Assembly (NCBI RefSeq): GCF_008370325.1
Contig: NZ_VNIP01000006.1
Location: forward strand, 744,001 to 808,000
Reading direction: 5' to 3'
Origin: Martinezella tropici
GTDB lineage: Bacteria; Pseudomonadota; Alphaproteobacteria; Rhizobiales; Rhizobiaceae
Length of the DNA: 64,000 nucleotides
The notes under the pieces: model-generated
Told to the model about the DNA's origin: nothing
What the model saw: only the letters and a program-made list of their open reading frames with translations
Database searches by the model: none
Position numbers and translations under genes: made by a program
Part shown: positions 9,372 through 17,075 of the stretch, one piece after another
How positions within the stretch are numbered: the first letter of the stretch is position 1
Layout: each line of letters begins with the position of its first letter

Positions 9372-9403
9372 GAAGCCGCCGCCGAAAGGCAGGCGGCTTT
9401 ATT
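9372..9403 (+). terminator. Hairpin terminator after the first small secreted protein gene
   Basis: AAGCCGCC pairs with GGCGGCTT across an 11-base loop and is followed by a short T/A-rich run. It stands 42 bases after the stop codon, so the two paralogues are probably separate transcripts. Confidence 0.6.
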
Positions 9404-9573
9404 ATTTACGTTGTGCTATTATTGGCCATCTGGTGTCATTTTAGCGTTCATTGTAGCTGAATATTGGATGAGTGGCTGATTCTGAGCTCGTTCAGTGTCG
9501 CATCGTTACCTCTTGCTCGTTCGCTCGGCAAATACTGCGGAGATGAGGGCGGTTTTGATTTACGGAGTACATA

Positions 9574-9912
9574 ATGAAACAAATGCTGGCAAAGCTGGGG
9601 GTCACCCTTGCGGTCGCAGTGACTGCTCTGTCGGGCACGGCGGATTTTGCTGCCGCGCAGGGCGTTGATATCTATGTCGGTCCCGGCCGGCATCGCCCGC
9701 CACCGCCAGACTATGATCGGCCGCCGCCGCGTTTCGACCGCCGCGGCTGCGACCCGCGTCAGGCTATCGACGTTGCCCGCAGCTACGGTCTGCGTCGTGC
9801 CCGCGTCGTGGATGTGACGCCGCGCCGCGTCATCGTCGATGGCTTCGGTCGCCGCGGTCCGGATACGATGATGTTTGCCAATGTTCGCGGCTGCCCGCTG
9901 CTTGGCCGCTGA
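9574..9912 (+). CDS. Small secreted protein, second tandem paralogue
   Basis: 112 aa with a signal peptide (cut likely after AAAQ or AAA near residue 28). A proline-rich segment (RHRPPPPDYDRPPPRF) lies between the signal and the conserved domain and is absent from the neighbour at 9025. The shared domain runs from RRGCDPRQAIDVARSYGLRR to the C-terminus and ends RGCPLLGR, keeping both cysteines. The function is unknown. The pair probably arose by local duplication, with later gain or loss of the proline-rich linker. A GC-rich hairpin follows at 9921. Confidence 0.75.
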   Translation: MKQMLAKLGVTLAVAVTALSGTADFAAAQGVDIYVGPGRHRPPPPDYDRPPPRFDRRGCDPRQAIDVARSYGLRRARVVDVTPRRVIVDGFGRRGPDTMMFANVRGCPLLGR

Positions 9913-9920
9913 TAAGCATT

Positions 9921-9945
9921 GCGGGCGCGCAAGGCGCCCGCTCTT
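9921..9945 (+). terminator. Perfect 8-bp hairpin, probable terminator
   Basis: GCGGGCGC and GCGCCCGC pair across a five-base loop nine bases after the stop codon of the second paralogue. The T run behind it is weak (TCTTCATGTT), so termination strength is uncertain. Confidence 0.5.
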
Positions 9946-10041
9946 CATGTTGACCTTTTCGCCTTTTTTGGCGGGGGCCGCGAAACCGTCCTTTGCTCGG
10001 TCCGAAATGGATTTGAGCGAAGGGCGGTTTTGTTTTGATCA

Positions 10042-10141
10042 AGAGCGGTTCAGCTTTTCACGGAATCTCTGATCCGCTCTATCTCTTTGTTGTCTAGCAA
10101 TTCCGGACGGAAAACCGCTCAGCACTTTTCCTGGAATTGCT
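10042..10141. repeat. Intergenic palindromic repeat element (REP/RIME-like)
   Basis: Two nested inverted repeats fill the gap before the SIMPL gene end: AGAGCGG (10042) with CCGCTCT (10074), and AGCAATTCC (10096) with GGAATTGCT (10133). The form, together with the phrase CTTTTCACGGAATC between the arms, recalls dispersed palindromic elements common in Rhizobium intergenic space. Copy number cannot be judged from one copy in this window. It may also act as a terminator for the SIMPL gene, which ends at 10142 on the minus strand. Confidence 0.5.
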
Positions 10142-10885
10142 CTATTGCTGGATCGCGTAGGTGATGCTCACCGAAGCGTTGTACTCGTTCTCACCGGTTG
10201 CGACCGGAACAGCCTTATCCATCGGCGCTGCTGCGGCCATGCTGCGCATGTAGGGCTGCGGCGGAGCAGCGACCCCACCCTCATGGATCGCGATGACGCG
10301 GCCAAGCTTGACGCCGGCGGCATCCGTCAGGGTCTTCGCCTTGGCGGCGGCATCGGCGACGGCCTTCTTACGGGCTTCTTCAAGAACCGTATCCGGCTTG
10401 TCGTTGGTGAATTGAATATCGCCGCCCTGGTTGATGCCGAGCTTGACTGCCTGGTCAAGCAGGCCGCCGAGCTTCGAGAGGTCACGCACACGAACGGTCA
10501 GGCCGTTCGTCACCTGATAGCCGGTCAGGACCGGCGGCTGGCCACGGCCGTCCTTGTCGTTCGGATAGGTATATTGCGGCTGGATCGAAAAGCCCGAGGT
10601 CTGCAGATCGCGTTCGGCAATACCGCTCTCCTTCAGCGTCGTCAGTACGGCGCCCATGGCCTTGCTGTTTTGGTCGAGCGCATCCTGAGCTGCCTTCGCC
10701 TGCTGGACGACCGACAGCGTTACAACGGCCATATCCGGCGCAATGGCCGCATGTCCTTCACCAGTGACGGTGATGACGGCTTCCCGCGGCTTGGCGTCTT
10801 CGGCAAAGGCTGCAGCCGCAGGCACGAAGAAAGCGGCGCTCACAAGAGCGGCAAGAGCAAAATCTCTGGTTTTCGTCAGAAGCAT
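10142..10885 (-). CDS. SIMPL domain-containing periplasmic protein (DUF541)
   Basis: 247 aa. A signal peptide (residues 1-28, cut near AFAED) is followed by a SIMPL/DUF541 domain with VITVTGEGHAAIAPDMAVV, the ARKKAVADAAAKAKTLTDAAG helix and a terminal VSITYAI strand. The homologues BP26 of Brucella and YggE of E. coli form periplasmic rings and are linked to stress tolerance; BP26 is a known Brucella antigen. AAGGA lies before the start. The gene is divergent from the tRNA gene and ends inside the repeat element. Confidence 0.88.
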   Translation of the reverse strand: MLLTKTRDFALAALVSAAFFVPAAAAFAEDAKPREAVITVTGEGHAAIAPDMAVVTLSVVQQAKAAQDALDQNSKAMGAVLTTLKESGIAERDLQTSGFSIQPQYTYPNDKDGRGQPPVLTGYQVTNGLTVRVRDLSKLGGLLDQAVKLGINQGGDIQFTNDKPDTVLEEARKKAVADAAAKAKTLTDAAGVKLGRVIAIHEGGVAAPPQPYMRSMAAAAPMDKAVPVATGENEYNASVSITYAIQQ

Positions 10886-11046
10886 GGTTCGTTCCTTGGT
10901 TGATAATTCCTCGGGATTCGCTTTTGCGGATTGATTGTGAAGCTATTACGGCAGTCCCTTGTCCGAAAAGAGAAATTGGGTTAGAGCCAAGTCGGCTGCG
11001 GGGAACCATTGCTCCGGAGTCGCAAGCGCGAAGTTTTTGTCGCGCC

Positions 11047-11122
11047 GGGCCTGTAGCTCAATGGTTAGAGCCGGCGGCTCATAACCGCTTGGTTGGGGGT
11101 TCGAGTCCCTCCGGGCCCACCA
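11047..11122 (+). tRNA. tRNA-Ile2 with anticodon CAU (lysidine type)
   Basis: A full cloverleaf can be drawn. The acceptor GGGCCTG pairs with CGGGCCC, the D arm is TAGCTCAATGGTTAGAGC, the anticodon stem is GGCGGCTCATAACCGC with CAT in the loop, and the T arm is GGGGGTTCGAGTCCCTC; an encoded ACCA ends the molecule. The anticodon arm and the variable region closely match bacterial tRNA-Ile2, whose C34 is changed to lysidine to read AUA, more than elongator tRNA-Met. Automatic tools may label it Met. An accessory region begins right behind it. Confidence 0.92.
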
Positions 11123-11374
11123 TTTCTTTCAATGGCTTACATGGAAAATTGCTGAAATATCGCGTGATGCGATCACCACTTCCATTTTAACCTCCTGTGT
11201 TGGAGCGTTGTGGGTGAATTGGCTTGTCGTTACGCTATGGTCAAAGATACTTATTGACCAACGGGGCATCATGATGATTTTGACCGCTCAGCTTTCTAAT
11301 TGTGTGCAATTCTCGCGCGAATATGTTTCCCCATAGGCAAAGCCATCCTGTGGGCTGCAAGGTCGATATGATAG

Positions 11375-12037
11375 TCAGCTCTGTGGTAGCGAGAAGACGA
11401 GCACCACAGTAACGAAAGCTACAATTACAACTAGAAGTGATAGTTGGAACGAGCGGTTTATTATCGCGAACGACCTGCCGATCCTTGCGCGGGCGATCGA
11501 AACGAGGAGAACACAAATGATGATTGTGACAGCTAGTGCTGCCAACAGCATTGAAAGCTCGTTTCCGATATCGGCCAGCCCTGTATCCAAAAGCCCGCGG
11601 ATCACGGGTCTTTGTAAGGAAGGTACCTTCGCTGCTACTTGATCGGTCAGACGCAAAAGCCGTTGCTTGAGCGTCCACGACTCGAAAATCAAAAAGCCGA
11701 CGGCAAGTATAAAGGCAGCGTTGGCTACGCCATTGACATTGAAATAGAGATGTTCAGCCGTAGAAAATTTGGGGTTTTCTGCCATGCTTTCAATTTGACG
11801 TGCCCTCTCAGCGGCAGTCTCCCTTACTTCGGCAATTTCCTCCTTTAGTTCGTCGATATCTTCTCCATCTCGTGGAGGTATCACGGGCGTTGGACTGGCT
11901 GCCGGCATCGGCTTGCGAATTGAAAGAAATGTCGTCAAGACGAGAACAACGACACCCAGAATCGCGGCGCTGATCTTTGGATTAACGTTCTCAAGGTTCT
12001 GGGCAATGAATTGGATGATGGGAATAATAGCTTCCAC
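11375..12037 (-). CDS. Hypothetical multi-pass membrane protein with coiled coil
   Basis: 220 aa, no family recognised. Hydrophobic segments lie near residues 21-40, 104-122, 160-185 and 196-217. A charged stretch after the first segment (DELKEEIAEVRETAAERARQ) should form a coiled coil. The GTG start at 12037 is supported by GAGGAG six bases before it. The base content is poorer in GC than in the flanking genes, and the gene stands alone between the tRNA and a GNAT gene. This agrees with an acquired origin but does not prove it. Confidence 0.55.
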   Translation of the reverse strand: MEAIIPIIQFIAQNLENVNPKISAAILGVVVLVLTTFLSIRKPMPAASPTPVIPPRDGEDIDELKEEIAEVRETAAERARQIESMAENPKFSTAEHLYFNVNGVANAAFILAVGFLIFESWTLKQRLLRLTDQVAAKVPSLQRPVIRGLLDTGLADIGNELSMLLAALAVTIIICVLLVSIARARIGRSFAIINRSFQLSLLVVIVAFVTVVLVFSLPQS

Positions 12038-12301
12038 GGTCCGCTCCTCATTCAGAGGCTGTAATTTACACTAGATTGGCATCCGCCCTTTACCTATGCG
12101 AGTGCGCAATTGGTGTAATCGTCCCATTAATTCGTATATTATCGTGCTGGATTGCGAGGCTTTACCAACTCAATAGAGCCAAGTCCCTTTCAGGGCGGTG
12201 CCATGAGCGGCCCATCGCCATTTGGGGGCTCTTCAATGACCTGTGGTCTTCATCGGGCGAATTGCCTGTTTCGGGCGGACGCCATGTGGCAGCCGACTGC
12301 T

Positions 12302-12889
12302 CTATGCCGCATCGAATCCGGCGTGATATGCGACCGCGCCGGTTGGCGCAGCTCCCTCGAATACGATGCGCTGAAAATATTCGGCGGGCACGTCGGCGTA
12401 GCGCAGGGCAGGGTCGCTCGTGAAGCCGAAGCGGGCGTAGTAGCGGGGATCGCCGAGGACGACGCAGCCATTGGCGCCGTGCTCTTTCAGGCGGGCCAGT
12501 CCTGTCTCTATCAGCGCCTTTCCAATGCCGTGGCCCTGCCGGTCGGGCCGGACAGAGACCGGGCCGAGGCCGTACCATTTTTCGGCTCCGGATTCGATGG
12601 CGACGGGCGAAAAGGCCACATGCCCGACGATCTGGTCATTCTCCATGGCGACGAGTGAAACCGTCAGCGCTCCCGCGTTTCGTAAGGTATCCACGATTGC
12701 GGCCTCCGTGCCGGAACTATGCTCCGCGCCGTCGAAGGCGGCGATGGTGACTTTGCGGATGGCGTCAATATCCTCCGGCTTTTCTGCGCGTAATTCGGTC
12801 AACGATAGGGTCTTCCATGTTGATGGTTTGGTTGCGTATTCTCTAAACGCAATGGCTTGTCTCGAATGGAGTACAGAGGAAATGTTCAT
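12302..12889 (-). CDS. GNAT family N-acetyltransferase (YhbS-like)
   Basis: 195 aa from the chosen ATG. The GNAT core starts near LRAEKPEDIDAIRKVTIAAF; motif A is VRPDRQGHGIGKALIETGL, and the C-terminal part GDPRYYARFGFTSDPALRYA is the pattern of YhbS-type acetyltransferases. The true start is unclear: ATGs lie at 12889, 12895 and 12913 without a good ribosome site, and the conserved domain begins about 30 residues later, near a TTG codon. The substrate is unknown. Confidence 0.8.
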   Translation of the reverse strand: MNISSVLHSRQAIAFREYATKPSTWKTLSLTELRAEKPEDIDAIRKVTIAAFDGAEHSSGTEAAIVDTLRNAGALTVSLVAMENDQIVGHVAFSPVAIESGAEKWYGLGPVSVRPDRQGHGIGKALIETGLARLKEHGANGCVVLGDPRYYARFGFTSDPALRYADVPAEYFQRIVFEGAAPTGAVAYHAGFDAA

Positions 12890-13017
12890 GCGCATTATGG
12901 TGCCGAATGGCATTCGCAGCCAGAGCAGAAGCTTTAGCGTCGACTACTGCCTATATGGAAGCCGCATCGACGGAGCAGGTGGGTGTATTGAAGCGCAGGT
13001 CATACAATTTGCCGGCT

Positions 13018-13413
13018 TCAGTCATCCGGCATTGTCGGCGTGCCTTGATGAAATATCATCTGCCATCGACCATCGATGCGCTGCCAAATCGAACTTCGCA
13101 GGACATGTCGGGCAGGTTTGTCTCCTTCTGCAGATCGAACGCTTCGATATGTGACGAGGACGGCGTCAGGGGAAATCGACCGAAAGGTATAATCGCGCGC
13201 CATGACGGGCTGTGAGGGCGGTTCTGTTTTTTCCGCCGCTAGATGCATGATGAGCTCGTCCCTATCATCGTAGATCGTTCCCGAACTCCCGAATTCGACA
13301 AAGCCTTTCGCGAGGAGGCTTGCCACCGTGCGTGCGGATTGCCGAATTTCAGGACGATGCAATTCTTCCTCAAGCCGGCGGATTTGTTCGAACTCGCTTT
13401 GTGAGATTTCCAT
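13018..13413 (-). CDS. DUF4440/SnoaL-like (NTF2-fold) protein
   Basis: 131 aa. An N-terminal helix (EFEQIRRLEEELHRPEIRQS) leads to a cone-shaped NTF2-type fold, with LLAKGFVEFGSSGTIYDDRDELI, a YRS strand and the closing SSIWQRIDGRWQMIFHQGTP. This is the common DUF4440 arrangement. Members are small enzymes or ligand-binding proteins of mostly unknown role. No partner is visible; it shares its strand with the unknown gene 45 bp upstream. Confidence 0.8.
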   Translation of the reverse strand: MEISQSEFEQIRRLEEELHRPEIRQSARTVASLLAKGFVEFGSSGTIYDDRDELIMHLAAEKTEPPSQPVMARDYTFRSISPDAVLVTYRSVRSAEGDKPARHVLRSSIWQRIDGRWQMIFHQGTPTMPDD

Positions 13414-13457
13414 CTATGACCCCGCGCGGTCTGGTTGCGATTGTCACATGCTTCCGG

Positions 13458-13847
13458 TTACATCAGTTGTTCGAGAATTCGCTCTTGCTCAAGCTTGCGG
13501 GGCTCATCATGATCGATTTGCCGGCATTGCTCCAGCTCATTGGCAAAAAGCTCTGCGGCGTGGCGGCCGGCATGCGTCCTGTCATCTTCGATGACCGCAG
13601 CGATCCGTCGAAATAGCTCCATTTCGAAGCTGCTGGCAGCGTTCGAAAGGCTCGGTCTCGCCAATCTCGCGCCACCATCGAGGCGGATAGCCGAGACGTA
13701 AAATTCGTCTTCATAATCATCTCCGGCAGAGGTCAATTCAGCGCGGCCATAGAGCAACAGCCCGGTTTCCCAGCGATCGCAGAGGCGAATGCTGAGCTCG
13801 TCGAATGAATATTCGCAGGAGAAGGCGGGGCTGGCTTGCATGATCAT
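13458..13847 (-). CDS. Hypothetical protein, possibly under repressor control
   Basis: 129 aa, not recognised. It is acidic, with a DDYEDEFYVSAIRLDGG strand-like stretch and a C-terminal helical part rich in E/Q/R. Its start ATG overlaps the stop of the small frame at 13844-14032 in an ATGA arrangement, which suggests translational coupling. A 17-bp palindrome identical in arms to the one in front of the S24 repressor lies upstream at 14113. A link with that regulator is inferred from this alone. Confidence 0.55.
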   Translation of the reverse strand: MIMQASPAFSCEYSFDELSIRLCDRWETGLLLYGRAELTSAGDDYEDEFYVSAIRLDGGARLARPSLSNAASSFEMELFRRIAAVIEDDRTHAGRHAAELFANELEQCRQIDHDEPRKLEQERILEQLM

Positions 13848-14032
13848 ACCTCCATTTGCGCAATCGATGCAGGGAAGGCGTTTGCTTCCTGAAAATCAGC
13901 GGCTTTCGAAGTCCCGGCTGACCCCGGCGAGATATGAAGCGGTGCTCCGAGCATTACGGCAATCTCCTTTCGATATTTCTTCGGATCGAATATCGATACC
14001 GTGGCCTGTCCGGTTTCGCTGACTTCGCGCAA
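13844..14032 (-). CDS. Putative small protein, coupled to the downstream unknown gene
   Basis: 62 aa if begun at the TTG at 14032; no ATG or GTG start is available at that end. The content (FDPKKYRKEIAVMLGAPLHI) is protein-like, and the stop overlaps the next start (ATGA). The upstream 80-130 bases hold the repressor-type palindrome. It has no known relatives that I recognise. The call rests on coupling and position, so confidence is low. Confidence 0.35.
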   Translation of the reverse strand: MREVSETGQATVSIFDPKKYRKEIAVMLGAPLHISPGSAGTSKAADFQEANAFPASIAQMEV

Positions 14033-14097
14033 GCTTTACGTCTTGCGCGGGCTCAATCCTTTCAGGGCCGACGGCACTTGATATGGATACTGCACAT

Positions 14098-14129
14098 AAA
14101 CATAATACGTGTCAACATTATTTATGTTG
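14098..14129. promoter_or_regulatory. Operator-like palindrome pair behind the S24 repressor gene
   Basis: CAACAT-N5-ATGTTG at 14113-14129 is a perfect 17-bp palindrome. A weaker copy (AAACAT-N5-GTGTCA) lies 15 bases to the left at 14098. The same perfect element stands in front of the repressor at 14990. It sits upstream of the minus-strand unknown genes that end at 13458, so these could be a second repressor target. Confidence 0.55.
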
Positions 14130-14178
14130 TTTCAATTAAGGACGACACCAAAAGTGTTTCTAAGTCTATGCGGATTAG

Positions 14179-14967
14179 CTACTTGCGGGCAATGTGTCCG
14201 CAAATGCGGCCGATGACTGTCAGTCGCTCGAGCTCGACGGTGAACGTCTCAAGGGCAGGATTGTCCGAAATGATCTTCACTTGGCTGGGGTGGGTGAAGG
14301 GCACGCGCTGAAGGCGCTTGATCTGCGGTTCGGAATAGCCGTCGCTGATGGCGTAGACGGTATCCGTCGTCATTTGGTTCTGGGAGAGGTCGACGATGAC
14401 GCGATCACCCGGCATGTAGGTCGGCTGCATGGAATCGCCGACGACTTCCATGATGATGGTATGGTTCGGCGAGGCCTTTGCCTCGTTCCTCAAATAGCCT
14501 GTGGGAATAAGCCATTCCGCGACGATTTTATGCCCCGCGACGTTACCGGAGCCGACAGGAAGGTTGATGACTTCGCCAATAATGCCGCTTCCGGCTCCCA
14601 ATTTGACATCGACTTCCGGCATCGCGCCTGCGATCTGCGGCGTCCAATGCTCGCGGCTATAGCTGTGCTCTTCGCCATCTTCGGCAAATCCGTCCTGATC
14701 CTGCACGTCGGGATCGAATGAGGTGACGATGGTCGGCGCCACACGCGCCACCGTGCGCGGCCCTTCTCCTGTCAGGAGATAGCCGGCAGATGTCCCGAAT
14801 TTCTTGGCGTAGCGATTGGCGATTTCTGCATTGAACTCGTTCTGCCCGTTCTCGTGCGCGCGATAGGTGGACAGGCTCACGCCGAGCGCTTCCGCTGCCT
14901 TCGTGGCTGATGGATAATTTGCGGCTTCGCGGGCCGCCTTCAGTCGTTCGCCCATGGATTTTTGCAT
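14179..14967 (-). CDS. XRE family repressor with S24 (LexA-like) peptidase domain
   Basis: 262 aa. The N-terminal helix-turn-helix (residues 5-58) reads MGERLKAAREAANYPSATKA followed by EALGVSLSTYRAHENGQNEF. The C-terminal half is an S24 domain with the Ser nucleophile at about 179 (VVGDSMQPTYMPGDRVIVD) and the partner Lys at about 217 (QIKRLQR). An Ala-Gly pair at 113-114 could be a self-cleavage site. This is the design of phage CI/C2-type repressors that respond to DNA damage. Palindromes lie on both sides of the gene. No integrase or structural phage genes are seen, so it may be a remnant or a domesticated switch. Confidence 0.85.
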   Translation of the reverse strand: MQKSMGERLKAAREAANYPSATKAAEALGVSLSTYRAHENGQNEFNAEIANRYAKKFGTSAGYLLTGEGPRTVARVAPTIVTSFDPDVQDQDGFAEDGEEHSYSREHWTPQIAGAMPEVDVKLGAGSGIIGEVINLPVGSGNVAGHKIVAEWLIPTGYLRNEAKASPNHTIIMEVVGDSMQPTYMPGDRVIVDLSQNQMTTDTVYAISDGYSEPQIKRLQRVPFTHPSQVKIISDNPALETFTVELERLTVIGRICGHIARK

Positions 14968-14989
14968 TTTTCGACCCTTGCAAAATTTA

Positions 14990-15039
14990 CAACATAAATC
15001 ATGTTGACATCATCTTTATTATCAACATAATTGGTGTTT
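14990..15039. promoter_or_regulatory. Operator region between the S24 repressor and the rightward small-gene cassette
   Basis: A perfect CAACAT-N5-ATGTTG palindrome lies at 14990-15006 and a degenerate one (CAACAT-N5-GTGTTT) at 15023-15039, in an AT-rich gap between divergent genes. The perfect copy has the same arms and spacer length as the one at 14113. Autoregulation of the repressor and control of the genes from 15115 rightward is the simplest reading. Confidence 0.6.
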
Positions 15040-15114
15040 ATCAAGGGGCCTGCGGCGTAAGCTGCTGCGGACCGATCCGCGGATTTTAGGCCGGATGTAT
15101 TGAAAGGTGACGGT

Positions 15115-15321
15115 ATGACCACAGGCAGAAGGGGTAGAAGGGCATCGTCCCGCGCGGGATATTTCGACTGCTTCTTGGGCTGCCCCGGTTGCCGGCGCAT
15201 CCTGTCGATTGCGGAAGTTATCGAACTGCATTGCGAGAACTGCGATCTCGCGATCGTGCCATTGGAAATAGCCCTTGGCGAGCCAGTCAATGAAGCGCCG
15301 GATCTGGGAAGATTGTCATGA
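15115..15321 (+). CDS. Small protein with a possible zinc ribbon
   Basis: 68 aa. Two CxxC pairs (GCPGCRR and HCENC, about 20 residues apart) suggest a zinc ribbon. The N-terminus is basic. GAAAGGTGA lies before the ATG. The stop overlaps the next start (ATGA). It is the first gene rightward of the operator region, so it may be the first under repressor control. No function is known. Confidence 0.55.
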   Translation: MTTGRRGRRASSRAGYFDCFLGCPGCRRILSIAEVIELHCENCDLAIVPLEIALGEPVNEAPDLGRLS

Positions 15322-15536
15322 GCGAATTGCTTCAGGGCTTCCTGGCTTGCGTGGGCGCAGCATTTTTCTTCGGCACCATGCTGGTAGCGGTAAAATCAAT
15401 CATCAGCAGATCGTCATGCTCATATGGCGAGAATGAAGATTGTGGTGCGCCGGAAGGGGATCAGATCCACTTTCGGGTCGCTGAAGACGAAAATACTCGT
15501 GCCGAGAAATCGGCACGTCTCGTCGAAATGGGCTGA
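15318..15536 (+). CDS. Small putative membrane protein
   Basis: 72 aa. One hydrophobic segment (residues 6-29, FLACVGAAFFFGTMLVAVKSII) is followed by a short acidic tail. It begins four bases inside the preceding gene (ATGA), which suggests translational coupling. Not recognised as a family. The overlap and the segment support it being real, but its small size leaves doubt. Confidence 0.4.
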   Translation: MSELLQGFLACVGAAFFFGTMLVAVKSIISRSSCSYGENEDCGAPEGDQIHFRVAEDENTRAEKSARLVEMG

Positions 15537-15614
15537 CGATCACCAACGCTTCCCATCGAAACCCAACAGAACACTCAACAGACAGATCCGGTCCGTCGGC
15601 CGGAGGAGGTTGCT

Positions 15615-15887
15615 ATGAACGAATTTCAAATCGGAACTGAAGCCGTTGCCGACGGTCATCACGGTTGGATCCGCAAGGTGCATCGAGCGACAAACGAGAT
15701 AGTCCGCGATAGTCGCGGCGAGCCGATCGTTTTTGCGACGCAGGATGCAGCGAAGGCTGCCGCCGGCGAGGCGATGGTCGCCTATCTCAATACGCCGATG
15801 CTGCGAGATGGGGCGAGGGTCGAGGCAATTTTCAAGGCGGAAGCCTTCTTCAAACCGAAGCCTGCCACTGCCGCGGGCGTTGCCTGA
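15615..15887 (+). CDS. Small hypothetical protein
   Basis: 90 aa with a very strong GGAGGAGG ribosome site. It contains HHGWIRKVHRATNEIVRDSRGEPIVF followed by an Ala-rich helix and a C-terminal FKPKP tail. No family recognised. It lies in the co-directional cassette behind the S24 repressor. Confidence 0.55.
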   Translation: MNEFQIGTEAVADGHHGWIRKVHRATNEIVRDSRGEPIVFATQDAAKAAAGEAMVAYLNTPMLRDGARVEAIFKAEAFFKPKPATAAGVA

Positions 15888-15944
15888 TCCGTTTGCTGGA
15901 ATGGGAAAAGCATCAAATTCAGTGAGGAAAGGAGTTAAGCTGTC

Positions 15945-16361
15945 ATGACCAAAGGCAGGCTGGATCTTCTTCTCGATGGGCTCGGCATCAAGCTGGTTCC
16001 GGTCCATCGGCGACGCGCCCCCGCGGAAAGTCACGCGCGCGGGACGATGCAGGAAATCCGGGGTCGCTATGGCGATGGCCATCTGGTTTTCGTCTTGCGG
16101 TGCATCCGGCAGACCGGGAGCAATCGGGACGAACTCTGGTCGGACACGATCGGTGCGGTGTCCGATGTCCTTGCGCAGCGCCAGGATTGGGCGCTGCAGC
16201 GTCCGGGCGATCTACTAGGCGCCTTCGACGATATCGCACTTGCTTCCTTGCGCACGGATGCGGTCGCACGACGGCCTTGGCCTATTCGCGCGACGTTGCG
16301 CACGCTGATCTATCAGGAATTGGAGAAACGACTTGATGCACCGATTTGCCTTGCAGTTTGA
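15945..16361 (+). CDS. Hypothetical protein of the repressor-linked cassette
   Basis: 138 aa. GGAAAGGAG lies before the ATG at the proper distance. Features are an N-terminal GRLDLLLDGLGIKLVPVHRRR and a later GHLVFVLRCIRQTGSNRDEL stretch. It is basic and has no membrane segment. It overlaps the following gene by about 26 bases, which supports co-translation. No family was recognised, and a nucleic-acid-related role cannot be shown. Confidence 0.55.
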   Translation: MTKGRLDLLLDGLGIKLVPVHRRRAPAESHARGTMQEIRGRYGDGHLVFVLRCIRQTGSNRDELWSDTIGAVSDVLAQRQDWALQRPGDLLGAFDDIALASLRTDAVARRPWPIRATLRTLIYQELEKRLDAPICLAV

Positions 16362-17001
16362 TGACCTGTCCAGTTACGCGGCCGAGATCGCTGATTTGAG
16401 CCTGATCGTCCGTGCCCGCTTCGTCGAGGCTGCCGACACGATGGTCCATCTCGATGTGCGAGGCGTTCGCCCTGACCGGATGCGGACGCTTTGGCCGGAG
16501 GTTTTGCCAGAGCCGACGGACCATGCCGATATCCGCATCCGCTATCGTCCGAGTGCCGCGGCGATCAGCCGGGCGGAGGAGGTCTTGCAGGAATGGCTGC
16601 GCATTCACGTACAGGACGAGGAGCGGCGCATCCTGCTTTCGCGCTGGTCTATTTGCCTTGCTGCGCCGCATATTGCCGGATCCTTCCGGGATTTCTGCGC
16701 GCGGACGGGGCGGGTGCGCCGCACGGCCGAGCGGCGCATTCAGAGCGAATTCCAGAATCTTGCCAGCGCGCTTCTCGCCGGCTCACCGATATTGCAGGAG
16801 CCGGATTGGTCGCGCATATCCCCGATGATGCCGAATGCGCCTGGTCGGCTCGATCGGGTAAGACCGCAAGCACCCAAGCATGAAAACCACTGGCTGCCGG
16901 ATGATGCGCGGCCTGTCTTCGATGCGGCAAGCCCGGAACTTGCCGAACTGGCCAAACGACTGGAGCGCGGAAACCGCAGGCGCGCCAAGATGAACGCCTG
17001 A
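16336..17001 (+). CDS. Hypothetical protein (possible DUF6362-type, phage-related)
   Basis: 221 aa from the ATG at 16336. A central helical part (SFRDFCARTGRVRRTAERRIQSEFQNLA) looks like a helix-turn-helix, and the C-terminal third is rich in Pro, Arg and Lys. It may belong to the DUF6362 group found near phage and repressor genes, but this is from memory of gene context and is not certain. It is the last gene of the cassette; the next gene is convergent. Confidence 0.5.
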   Translation: MHRFALQFDDLSSYAAEIADLSLIVRARFVEAADTMVHLDVRGVRPDRMRTLWPEVLPEPTDHADIRIRYRPSAAAISRAEEVLQEWLRIHVQDEERRILLSRWSICLAAPHIAGSFRDFCARTGRVRRTAERRIQSEFQNLASALLAGSPILQEPDWSRISPMMPNAPGRLDRVRPQAPKHENHWLPDDARPVFDAASPELAELAKRLERGNRRRAKMNA

Positions 17002-17075
17002 TTTGCAGCGACGATTGCGGTCCGAACCCGCATAATCGTTGCGATGCATCAATATCTCTGCTCGGTGACTTGTGG

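Noticed and set aside
11047-11122. Reading the CAU tRNA as an elongator or initiator tRNA-Met.
   Set aside because: The anticodon stem and variable region match bacterial tRNA-Ile2 better, and the initiator features (C1 mismatch, three G-C pairs under the anticodon loop) are missing.
12152-12658. Plus-strand open frame opposite the YhbS-like acetyltransferase.
   Set aside because: Only its first 40 codons are outside the acetyltransferase gene, and they show no family or good ribosome site.
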